Assembly: GCA_964017195.1 (NCBI GenBank)
Contig: OZ024887.1
Coordinates: 9,214,160-9,278,159, forward strand
DNA: 64,000 nt
Direction of reading: 5' to 3'
From: Siderastrea radians
Lineage: Eukaryota > Cnidaria > Anthozoa > Scleractinia > Rhizangiidae
Of this stretch, positions 38,788 through 51,000 are shown one piece after another. The notes under the pieces are model-generated. The model did no database searches, was not told where the DNA came from, and saw nothing but the letters and a program-made list of their open reading frames with translations. A program made the translations under genes and the position numbers. Positions within the stretch are counted from its first letter, which is position 1. Each line of letters starts with the position of its first letter.

Positions 38788-39005
38788 TTACTCTAGATCA
38801 GTGGATGATGAATATGCCGGATTATTAAAGTTGAAGTCTTGCTTTGATTTGATCCCTAGATCCGCCCGCTTGTTGGCATGGGAGCACCTTTTGCGCCTGG
38901 ACCTAACTAGCAAACATGCGCCCACAATCAATGCTGTCACAATGACAAACACTGACCCTGAAGGAGCGGCGTAAACGTACCATGGTGTCCCCACGGCTGG
39001 AAGAT
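38788..39005 (-). CDS. Copy 2 terminal exon: transmembrane helix and NPAY tail
   Basis: Acceptor TATTTTCCAG, then DLPAVGTPWYVYAAPSG, a helix SVFVIVTALIVGACLLV, a stop-transfer RSRRKRCSHANKR, and a tail ending FNFNNPAYSSSTDLE. NPAY matches the NPxY endocytosis/PTB-binding motif, and the end DLE is acidic. TAA at 38788-38790. Confidence 0.88.
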
Positions 39006-42000
39006 CTGGAAAATAAAACAACTTTATTAACAAACCGAAGCTAAGGGTAAAAGAGCCATCTTAACTTAATCCTCGCTACCTCTGACGCATTTTGGTGTGG
39101 TTCCATCCCACTGTCCGTTCTTGCCACAGTGAATAGTGTCTGGACCAATCAGCGTAAAGCCCTTTTTGCAGGTAAACAAATAGCGTGAGCCAATGCTTGT
39201 ACCGCTTCCCTGCGCAATGCCATTTTCAACTGGTACAACTGGAGGACAAACCTGGACTAAAAGATAAGAATTTACCACTTTAAAGACGGCGAAAACTTAA
39301 AATTGCAGTCGATCATAACAAATTATGGTAGATACGTTTTAGGGAAAGTCGCAAGTTTTCTAGCCTTTTCCTGAATGAATGGTAAAAGATTTCCCAACGT
39401 TTGCGATCAGAGGAACTTTTTTTCCCCTTCCCCACCCCCCACCACTTCCCTGTGCCTGCCCGCCCTCTGTCCCCTTAATCGCAGCTGAACCAATAGTATG
39501 AGCCCACGGATGAACCGTTGCCTTCCGCGTGGCCATTCTAATTTGACAAAACTGGAGGGCACACTGGATAAGAAACGAAGACACCACATAGCACGTGATG
39601 GTAATATCCTAACATGTACTAGATTCTTTTTAGTGGTTTCTGTATTGCTTATTTACATCTTTCCATACTAACATGGATGTGCAAATAGCAGTGAAATACT
39701 TCATGAAAGGGAAGCTCGCGGAGGAAAAGTATTTAGATTTACCGTCTTTTGTTTCGATGTTAAAAGAAGGTAGAGAATTTTTGAGTAAATTTCTTTCACT
39801 AATGGTCTAAAGTTGTTCCATCTGAGATTGTGTGTTGACTAACTCATGGGGCAAACATAATATGAACTCGTGAATGCGACACGGGAAACCCCTCTACGTG
39901 AAAAGAGTGATTCAGAGACGTTTGTAAAGAAAAAAAAAACGTGACTAGCCTTGGAACCTACTAATAATAGTGCCTTCAAGACTATATGCTCAGAAATCCA
40001 ACTTGACTACATTCGGATGAAGCATAAAAGAAACCACAGGAAAGTTTTTTTTTTCCTTGATCCATTCTAGCCTTCTGGTTTACTAACAATCCAACAACCT
40101 TTAGCTTTGAGTAATGTTCCCATAAACTGTACTCAGCTTTACCTATCTGTTGGCAATTCGGTTTGGTTCCATTCCATTTTCCATGAAAACAGGTTAAGGT
40201 AGTAGAGCCATTCAAACGGAATCCTGGATTACAGTGGAATCTATAGAGCATTCGTCCATCGCTTGTGTCATTTCTTAGCACTTCTCCCTGGCTGATTGTG
40301 TCGTTTATTGGAATGCAGCCTGCAACGGACATATGTTCATGGTATTTTTCTGTGGTAATACGCCATTAAACACTGCCCCTTATGAGGCTTTGAGTGTTAT
40401 TGGTTGTTCATCAACGCCGTTCAAGGAGTTAACGTTTAAAACGCGAGCTGTTTAAATCATTAATGGAGTCGACTGATTAACCCTTTAAAATAGTGCTCCC
40501 CTTTGCACTTTAGTTCCCGGTGGACATGCCTTGTAAAGTTTGGAAGGTTTGAATCAGCGTAAAAAGAAAAATCACGCTCAACTTTTACGTTAACGAGAGC
40601 CGTTCATACATCGTTTCTATAATCATTTGCGCACGTTAAACGCAATTACGCAGCTGCAGTGGAAATCTGCCGTGTCTTCAGTTAGCCTCAGATTCGTTTG
40701 TTGCGTCTTCATGTCCTGGATGTTATTTTGCGAATCAATGACTACATCGCGTGACGTCAAAACAAACCGTCATACCTTTAAAAGTTCTTTTGAAAAGGCT
40801 AGTTTAAAATTTCGAATTGTTTAAGAATTAAGACTCTGGCTTTTATCACTTTCCTTAAAAAAAATCTGCTTACCAGGAGTCTCTGTTTGATTGATGACCG
40901 CAATAAACGATTCCACCGCCCGCTTGGAAGCCTTTCCAATGCTGATCTTACCAGTGGTGTAGATATCGAAGAGACACTGCTTATTATCACCGCACAAGTC
41001 TCGTGCCAGCTGGCCTAGGGTGACGTTGTTAAACACTAGGTCCTCTTCATCTAAAAATAACGGCACGTACCCGACATCGAAATATGATGCATGGCTCTTG
41101 CCTTCGTCATAAGTGAATAAGGAGCTATTAGCAGTTGTAGCCCCTGCAATAGAAATATTTGGAGAACGTGACCGTCGCATAATTTTGAAGCAAAACTGGT
41201 TTCGACATAGCTAAGTTCTTATCTCCGTTTCTCTCCCACTCCTAAAAATGGTCAAAAAATTATCCCGACTTCTTTTTCTTGTTTTTGTCGAATTTCATTA
41301 CTGTTTTACTCGATCAAAGGCATAGTCAAACTGACGGACTGCTTGTCTCAAACAAAGCAACAGGGTGTTTTACTTGACTTGGTCCAAGAATTTCCTATTA
41401 TTTGAAGTCAGGCGTAAATATTAAATGCCATGTGCTATTACAACCGTGTTATGTTACTGTCCGAATATCTTACAAAGTTGTCCAAACTCGTGATGAATTC
41501 TCGTCTGGCTTGAGTTGGTGTCGAGGAAGGTTCCATTGGAGAGCAGGAATTCCTGTTCTTTATTTCCATCCCAGAATCCCAAAAGGCCACTTGTGTTGCC
41601 TGGCAAAAAAGAAAGACAAGAAAGACGTGAACAAATATGAACCTTTCCTCGCAGAATCCTATTCCTTGTAGTTTCTGTGCCGGTGCAGTTGGCGTGGGGG
41701 ATTGGTCGTCACACCCAAATGATTCACAACACGCCAGCAGATGACACCCGCCTGTTTACTCATCCGCCGGGCCTACGGGAGAAGTCATCACGACAAGCGT
41801 TACTTAGGTTTCGAAAAGAACGAAAAAAGAAACAAGAGTTGGTGCGTTAATGGACAGTTAAAACTAGTATTTTACAATGTAAATTTTTAGGATTTTGATA
41901 TACTTTTCATATTTTCACTTGCCTCCTACTCAGCAAAAGAAAAATAACAAGAAACCTGTGGTTTCTTGTTATTTTTCGGGACGGGCCCTCACAAGACGGG

Positions 42001-45000
42001 CCCTCACAAGCTGGCATTAATTTGTTAGCCACCAGGTTCATGAGCCAAAAAAATTCTTAACATTTTTCTGTTTTCAAAATTTCAAAAAACTGCCTATAGC
42101 AAAAATGGAAACTGCAAGAACTTTAAACCAAACTGTAGTTGCTAGAATCTCTGAATTCTCCTACAAACCTCGCATTTTCAGTATTTTACAATACAGTAAG
42201 AAATGCCATACGTTTTAAAAAATTTGTGTTACCTGTATGTTTGCGTGGCTACCTGTCGAAAGATGATTGCCAACCAAACGCCAGGGGTTAAAGGCAGAGT
42301 TTCACGGTTCAGCGCATGTGCGAGCGATGACTTAAGCGCTGTCAAGCTAATTGTTTTAAGACCAATTAGAAGCGCGTTCATAACTCTCAGCTCGCGTGGC
42401 GGGATACAGCGGTAAATTGTTATAACTTGTTGTCGATAGTATATGAAATGACAGGCCAAGCACGACTGCCGCTAGTTATTGAAGTTATTCCAGCCTTCAA
42501 AATAGAGCTTGCTCACGTACAACCGTAACAGCTTTGTCCCTTTGATCAAGATTTCTCCCATTGATCACGACGATTTGAAGGCGACACAGCGAAATTGTGC
42601 CGGTAAATTGTGTGGTTGACCTAGTGATCCGGGAGAAACCTCAAGGCGTGATACTGTTTGGAGTGTTTGATGTTCTTAGAGCCGTTTGAAATCTTTGTGC
42701 CTCTGTGTGTGCTAGTTCTTTGGCAACTAGTTAGGTTTTGGGGCTCAGTTTAATTGCAAGATTCCTAAAAGCCGCTTAAAAGAGTGACGTGTAGTTTATG
42801 AAAGGATCCACGAGTTTCTTAATAATGTTTGCTTGCGGTTATCTGCAAGACATGTATCTTTCTTTATCACGGATGTCAGATCCAAATTAATTATTCTGAG
42901 ACTCAGTTGCCAACTCTTTTGATCATAAAGAAGTTACAGCTTCTAGCGCTGTCGTTTTAACTCCACTTTCGTGGTTGTGGTTAGAATAGAATCATTTTAT
43001 TCCGTAATTTAGTTACACTTTTTACCCTTTTTACCTTTCTATTATTTTATCCCGTATTTATTGTATTGTTATTCGTTATATTGTCTCATAGTTTATCCAT
43101 AGTTTTAATATTCGTATTCTAGTGTATTTTTATATTTTATTGTAAATAATTTTAGAGGGCCACTGGTTTGTTAGTATTTTTTATGCTATTTTAGTGCTAC
43201 CCTCGTTAAATAAAGACTTTACTTACTTACTATAGAATTAGAAAAACATTGCACCTCTGTTGTCTTATGGCGAACCAGCGCCGCAAATGATCCCGAGACC
43301 GCAAATGATCCCCGACCGGAAATGATCCCCAAATTGGACCGCAAATGATCCCCGACCGCAAATGATCCCCAGACTGGACCGCAAATGATCCCGGTAAAAA
43401 AACTTGGAATGGCGTCGGGGTTTTAATGATCGTAAATTGAAAAATACTGGCGGTAAAATAAAATAAGGAAAAAACGGGAAAATTCCTTATTTCTCAGTGA
43501 GATAGAACATTTCAAAGGCCGCAGTGACATGAAAGGCAAAAATCATAATTTAAAAAAACTATATCATTTATACATAATCATATAAAACGTGTGGCACTAA
43601 ATTTGTGCGAGAGTTTAATTTTGGATTGGCGACTGATTTTTTGTGTTCTGCGGGAACCAAACTTTGCGATTGAAAACAAGGTTTTTCTGGGAATTAATTT
43701 TTGCGATTTTCTGGAAGTCGCGTTCAAATAGAACTGGTAACATTTTCGTTTTTTATTTGAGTACATGCAAAAGAAAGACAGATAAAACAACATGCGAATG
43801 TAAAACAGATTAATCAGTGTCACTCTGTAACTAAAGTATTAGTATCCAACGAGTTATCTATAGCATTTTCTCCTTTAAAACAGTATTTCTGTACATAATT
43901 TCTACAATGGAGAAATATTTTGCGGGACCTCACTCTCTCTTCCCTATTATTTATTTATTTTTTTTGCGGATCGCAAAAATTAGAACCCGTAAAATTTATT
44001 CACGGTATATGCACTTCACTTCATGGGTGGCCCACAGAGTCCGAGACAATCGGACTGAGAAACCATAGGTTTCCAGGGCGCAATGATTGACATCTAGTCT
44101 TGAAATCAAAGGTCACTAAACCATGTGAGCTTAGCCGTGTCCCGTTTTCGTTTGCATTCGCTTGTGAAAATGGCCAAACCAGTCTTTCGTTCAGTTACTC
44201 TTGTGGTTTTCCTGGTTTTGTTTGTTGGCATTAATACACAGGGAGATGACAAAGAACAGAAAAATGGAGGTGACAGAAAAACCCAGGTAGGTTTAGATCT
44301 TGCGGTGTGTTAACAGTATACTGATTGCTTTCCACATCGCACATGGTACAAGTAGTGTTTCATTTTAACACGTTCTTTTTAGAGAAGAATCAGAGGAAAA
44401 GGATATATTAAAGGAAACAGTAAACTGTACTTCCACCTCCTTGATCATTGACGACTAGTTTACTGTCGATTTTGGTTTATTTATTTGTCCATTGATTTAT
44501 TTTTTTTCCCGTGTGCGCGTGTGGCGGGAATCCGGTGTTATCGCCGGTTCGCGGACTATTTTATTTTTAAGGGTGAAGGGGAAGGGGGGAGCGGCAAATA
44601 CGAAAAAGAAATTCCTGCACAGCTTTTGCAAAAGAAATAAAAATCGTACATAGCAGCCAAAGCAAAGAAAAATATTGCAAGCTGCAAGCTAGTAAAACAA
44701 AATTCAGACAAAGCTTTTAGTCACGAAAAAACATTACCTGCAGAAAAATATTGCCTCCCCCCCCACCCAAAAAATAATAATAATAATAATGACCCATCCC
44801 TAACTTAGCCGTTACTAGGTTACTAGTTGACTTGACGAAGATAAGTGGTTTTATTTTACCTGAAATAGGATTTTAAGCCTAGCTATCTATCTGCCTGGCG
44901 AAAATAGTTTTCCTGGGCGGCTGCTGCAGTATTTCTCGTGACTATCGCGTAGCTGACTACCAGTATAAGACAACATTTAGGTAACAGCCTAGCCTATGAT

Positions 45001-48000
45001 GCACTGTTCAGCGTATTGAGTGAAGCCAAATCACTGTCTGACTGGCCTAAAAATAGCGACACGGAAGTAAAACGGAAGTACGGCGAAGGAAAAGTATCAG
45101 AAGAAATTTGTCCCAACTGTGGGAAGAAATTCCAATGCTACTCCCAAGGCGTTTTTGAGAGTGGTGGAGCACTGCAGGTATACTCAGACGACAGCGTGTA
45201 CTGTGATGTGTGTCAACTACATGCCGAACTTTAACCACTTTGAACTGAGCTAAACACAAACTTGTTAGATTAGAATGATGCATGTTGTTTTTGTTGTTGT
45301 TCCAGTTTGTTATTGTTAATGAATTACATTAATTTTGATATCAAAATAATTGAAATAATTATACCATATACAAGAACTAGAATATGAGACGTTGCGTTGC
45401 CATACTAGAAACTGCTTCGATCTGTTATTGCATAAAACAGGAACGAAATTTTAAACAAATAAAAAGGGAGATTTGTGTTCTCTTATTAAGACTGAACTAC
45501 ATGCATCGTAACCTCTTTTTGTCTCGAAATAAAAAATAATCCAAGCAATAATTAATTAAGTCAAAATGCGCTTTTAGGGACAGTAAAGAAAAAAGCTCCA
45601 CCTTCCACAACATTCCCCTGTCCTTGCCATTTTGCTGTCGACGCCATTCCTCCCTTTTTACCGGGATCATTTGCGGTCCAGTCTGGGGATCATTTGCGGT
45701 CGGGGATCATTTGCGGTCCAATTTGGGGATCATTTCCGGTCGGGGATCATTTGCGGTCTCGGGATCATTTGCGGCGCTGTACAGAACTACTAGCATCCAA
45801 CTGATAGATCTCCAGCAGCAATTCGGACAAAGGTTATTGTTTGACCTTCTTGTGATGGTCTGTTTGTAGTTCTTAACGATTTTCCATTTGTTAACTCCGC
45901 AACAGTTAAAATGCTGGTTCGTAAGACTCAAGGATTGTTCAATCTCGTGAATGTATTGTGTTCTGCCGTCCCGTTGCCAGTCTACCACGACGTCTCTTCT
46001 GACCATCCATTGACTAAAATGCCGATTTCGGCTGCTAAACCACTTTCAACTTTATAGAAATCGAACTAATATTTACAACAGGAAATAAAGACTACAAAAA
46101 GTTGAAAGCAAAGAGCGGATGTGCAAAATTAGGGCGCGATTTCAACGGATTTTTCCACCATAAGCTCAGTTCGAATTTAATGTCGACCCGTACAATTTAA
46201 ATTTGAGCCGTTCCGCTCGCGCATGCGCTTCTCCGTAAACAGAGGACTTTAAAGGTTTCTCCATTCTCGTTCCCAGAGCCTACGATCTGTTCAGTCAGCG
46301 GTGGGATCGTAGGGCTCTGGTATCAGCCATTACCGGATGTCGTGAAATTCACGACATCCAGTAGCGCATGTCTAATTCGTTAAGGTGCTATTGCGCCTGC
46401 TCTATTCTCGTCCGTGGAGCTCTAGGCATGACAGTTCTAACAACAGCCGAGAAATTTGAATTCCTATCGATCGAGTCATGGTATCAGATCGACTAAAAGC
46501 TGTTCGGGACCCTCTAAATCTCCTGCAATTAGCGGAAAACCTGGAGCTTTAAAATGAACAAACTTAAGAAGCTGCCTTTCGTGCCGTAGTTGTTCAGAGG
46601 AACGATTGTCTCTGCATTTCGCTCACGGGTTTTGGATTTGTATCTTGCCTGAATAAAGGTATTGCATTTACGTTCTACTCAATTGTACAGTTATTTTATC
46701 ACATTCGTCTGGTTTCTGATGTGTGAGAATGTCAACTGTGCACTTATCGTTTCGCCACTAAATGCTACATTGTATTACGTTTCACCCCATCGAAAATTTC
46801 CAGAAGCATTTGGCGCCCAAGTTTTTAAACATCGACATCAAGAGGTCATTACAAAAGTTGATGAGACAGTTACATGTATGTTATTTTATGGACAAGCTGT
46901 AGTTTTGTAGAGAATGCTGTAGCGAGAAAAGAATCCCTGGCATTTAGCGACAATCTCTAACACTTTGAATTCTTACGTGCTTAACCAAACAGCAAAATTT
47001 GGTCGCTCAATCTGCCCTAAGTCACATTCTTTGCGTGGAAATTGTCAAGTCAATATATTTTAAAGTTAATGCCCTGATTATTTCAACCGGAAATAAAACG
47101 TTATGCGTAAAAGCCGAAAAATTTTAACGTCATTACGCATACAGTTTGAATGGGCCAATCAAAAAAAAATAAATTTTTGGCCGTTACCAGAGCTACAAGA
47201 GACGTAGTTTAAAAAAGCCGCGTAGCTCTGGGGACGAGAATGAGGTTTCTCTTAAATGAATCTTTTATATGATTTCATTTTGTTGAAGTCTAAGCTTGTT
47301 GTCACCGCTAAACGTCTTGAATCGACAAAATTAACCCAGTTCAGATTCTAGCGTTTTTGTTCCCTCATTATATGAGCTAAATTTCAAATACGTGAATTGA
47401 AATAAACTCCCTGAACTAATGACCGACTTTTCGTAACCTAATAAATTCGTTTTCATGCGTGTAATTTACTCCAGGAATTTACTTTTTTGTTTTATCCATA
47501 AAAAGCCTCAGAAATTCCAAGGTCCGAAATGTATACCTCATTTATTTTTCAGTTTCCGGCATTCAGATAAGCCTTCTATTCAAGGAAAATACTATATTCT
47601 GTCCTGGAACAATTAATTCTAGTCCATGCTTTCTCATTTGTTTTCACCTTTTAAAGGGCGTATTTTGATTCGTATAACGTCCCAAAACCAATAATCGGTC
47701 GGGCCACCATTTTTCAAAGCTTAAGGTGTCCTAAAACCTCCAAATATAAGCGTGGTGGAGGCACTGCAATAACCTAGCCATATCCCCAAGAAAACCAACA
47801 TCAAAACATAAGCCCTCTTCCGTCCCCACCCCCATAGAATAACATAAAGCAATCATTCAATCAATCATCGTGACCTTAAACAACCTTCTCTGATGAAACT
47901 TTCGCAGAATTAAAAGAAAGAACCCTCCAGGCCTGTCTTAATGCAAAAATTATACGGTATACTGTACCTTTAAATATCGGTGGCACCAGTAACATCATGT

Positions 48001-51000
48001 CCAAAACGTCATAAACTTTTCCAATTGTGACTGATATTCCAGAGGTGAATATGGCGGAGTATTTGGCTGTATTACTGCATTTTAGAACAACAACTCTGTT
48101 GAAATCCACTATAAACTTTTCACTGAATTCCATGATTTCTCCATTCACCAAGATTTCAATTTCGTTCCGACCGTTGATTTGGACCTGAAAAAGGAGCTCT
48201 GAATTACCATAAACTTCCGAAAGTTAACATCCTCCACCCCAATAGTAAACCTGTTCCCTCGAAAATTAATCTTTCAATCATAGATACAAAATATTAAGAA
48301 TAGTAAGCGCTAGGATCATTGGATAGTATCATTTACCCCGATTAAACGCCTCTCATTGTTGAGGTAATTATCGATTTCCTATCTTTATGGTATGGTCATG
48401 TAAACGAACATGTCTAGAGACCTCTCTTTGGAAGGAGCGCAGTGTTAGCGCAGTGATGAATAAAGCGCTTCCCTCCCATGGTGTCATAAGTGGGTTAAAT
48501 TTGTTGTTGGTTCTCATCCTCCGTCTGAGGTTTTTGTCCGGGTACTCTGGGTTTTATCCTTCTACAAAAACCAAGATTTCCACAGTGCAATGCTACTTCA
48601 ATATAAAGAAGCCACTAGAGAGCCACTCTATATTCGTCTTGGCTCACTCACTAATAAGCGTCTCTCATCCATTGAAGCCCCATTTAACTAGGCATTTTTG
48701 GATGGAGGCCCCTCTCTAATAAATACCCCCTATCTATTGAACACAGTTTCTGAACAACTGTCTAAACTAGACGAGCTAATTAACACATTCAACCTATTCT
48801 GGAGCTGAGGGATTTCTGTCTTATATAGATCTCCCCAACTGCGCCTGCAGTGCACGCCACCGATTCTAAGACTGACACAGCCATTGAAATGAAAGGTTAA
48901 ATAAGCGCTGATTTAGATAACTAACGTTTTTTGATATTGAGAAGTACGTGGTAATGTTTGGCTTTTCACATTCATTGTGTAACTCCCTTTGAATTCAAGA
49001 AAAGTGGAAACTTCGCTTCATACTGTTTGCGTAAATTAATAAAAGCCTCGGTCGAATTAACGCCCGTTTTTAACAACGCACCCATTAAATCCATAGAATC
49101 TAAAAACACCCTTGGGCGTTTATAAGAGTACTTACGGTATTATTATTCAATTTGGCAGCTTAAAACAAGTACGTGATATTTCATTTTCATGCAAGATGGA
49201 AAATCTCTTTCGAAATATTAGCTAGTGCAAGATTCGATAAATAGTTACCTGCACGACATCGGAACCGTTTTCCTTCATTGCAAACGCTTTATAAACTGTT
49301 GCACGAGCAACACTCCCATCTTCATTGACCAGCGGCTGCATTCTTCCCTGGAATTTAAAGTCAGGACCAGCTACCAGGAGAATGTTGTACTCCCCCTTGC
49401 CATTAAAAGTGTACTCCACGCCATCAAGTGTTATGATGTGAGGATCGCCGAAAGTAGTGGCTATAGAACAAAAAATAACGAATTTATAGAACATTTCAAT
49501 GATGAAAAGCCAAAAAAGAGATACCAAATTTGTTTCTCTGCTCCAAGCTAGCGTCAACTAACAAAACATGATTGAAATACAAAGGAAACCTCCAACCGGA
49601 AGACGAATTCTTCAACTCATTTTCAGGTAATATTGGTTACAATGGAAAAACGAAAAGGTGCACATACGTAAGTGGAGCCGTTGAAATGTTCAATCTCACC
49701 CCGCATGTCCATCTTTCCAATCAATTAATTAATAATTAACTCATTCCATGTACTTGGTTTACAAACCATATGAAAGGTGATGACCAGTATGTTTTATAAA
49801 TCTCGTTAACGAAGACGGCAAGTTTAATTTAAAAAACAAAAAAAAAATAAGTTTCAAAGTTAAAAAGAAAAAATTCAGTTATTTACAAACAGGTGAATGT
49901 CATAGATTATGACAAATGTCTTGTTTGCCTCAGTTTTTTTTGGAGAAAAGTGGGTCACCCAAGAGGGGCACAATTCATCGCCTTTAGTAATAAAATCCAA
50001 TCAAGACAGATTTCGTGCCAAAAATAAATATATAGCGCTAACAGGAGTGAATGACGCCAAAATGAACTCAGAACTTGTTTAATTTTCACAGGGACGTTAC
50101 TTTCTTACCTGGTCTTGGTGGTATATATTTGGCTCCGTTATCTGAAGGTCTTTTTTCAAAGTACTTGTCACAGTTGTCAGACCACATGCAGCAATCCAAA
50201 TAAGGAACAAGGTCGTGGAAGAAATGAGAGAAGACAGGTAATCCCTCATCAGTGTGCACTCGATCTAGGGACCCTCCGTTTAGCGGTCCAACTATCATGT
50301 TCCCTTGTTTGTTGTAACAGCATTCCTGGCCTGTGCCTTGATCGCTATAAAATGTTTAGTCACAATTACTCAAAACGGGTTCTCAGTAGAAGAGAACCTT
50401 AACACCGTTGTAGAACGACTCAAGGTGCTGTTCCAAGGACAATTTTTCTTGCAACTTAGAACCCATCAACACTGACAAGAAAATTGCGATTCAAGTTACA
50501 GAATACATGTTACCCGGTGCAACTTAACTCATTATCTTGTGCAGGATACTTGTAGACTAGTCAACCTATACGTCTAGTCGCAAAGCAATTTTTTCAGTCG
50601 GTTAACCATCTTTGTTGGATAAGCTTCTAAGGCTCACTACTTCTATAACGTAATGTTCCTAAAATAAACCTATATTGTAAAGCGAACATGAAATGTTGCG
50701 CGCCGCGGCACTGGTTACATAACTAAGATATCAGCGGATTAACTCCGCGGTGTAAATTTAATTGCTGGAAGGAAATTATCGTCTAAATTTCCCGCGACCT
50801 GTTCCCGTCTGGCCTCGTCGCTCACTCGGTAGAGCGTCGGTGATTAAAATCCGGGGATCGTGATTCTCTGATTCAAGATAGTAAAGCTAATGCTCAACTG
50901 TTTTACCTTGGAGTATTTGTTCTGAAGCAGCGCGTGGCTGTAGAATGATAAGCGCCACAATTAATCCTAGCACCCGGATTTGCGAAGTCATCGATCATGA

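Noticed and set aside
44170..44455. Alternative two-exon peptide (61 codons) ending LYFHLLDH
   Set aside because: Reading exon 2 through to a TGA is possible, but the three-exon model uses a good GTAAAC donor with matching phase and gives the longer Cys-containing product.
46662..46910. 82-codon ORF in the hAT-like element
   Set aside because: Starts with a hydrophobic segment but no homology recognised and no splice or promoter context; left as unassigned element sequence.
50812..50880. Possible tRNA (CTCGTCGCTCACTCGGTAGA...)
   Set aside because: Only the A-box region resembles a tRNA; no T arm or acceptor pairing.
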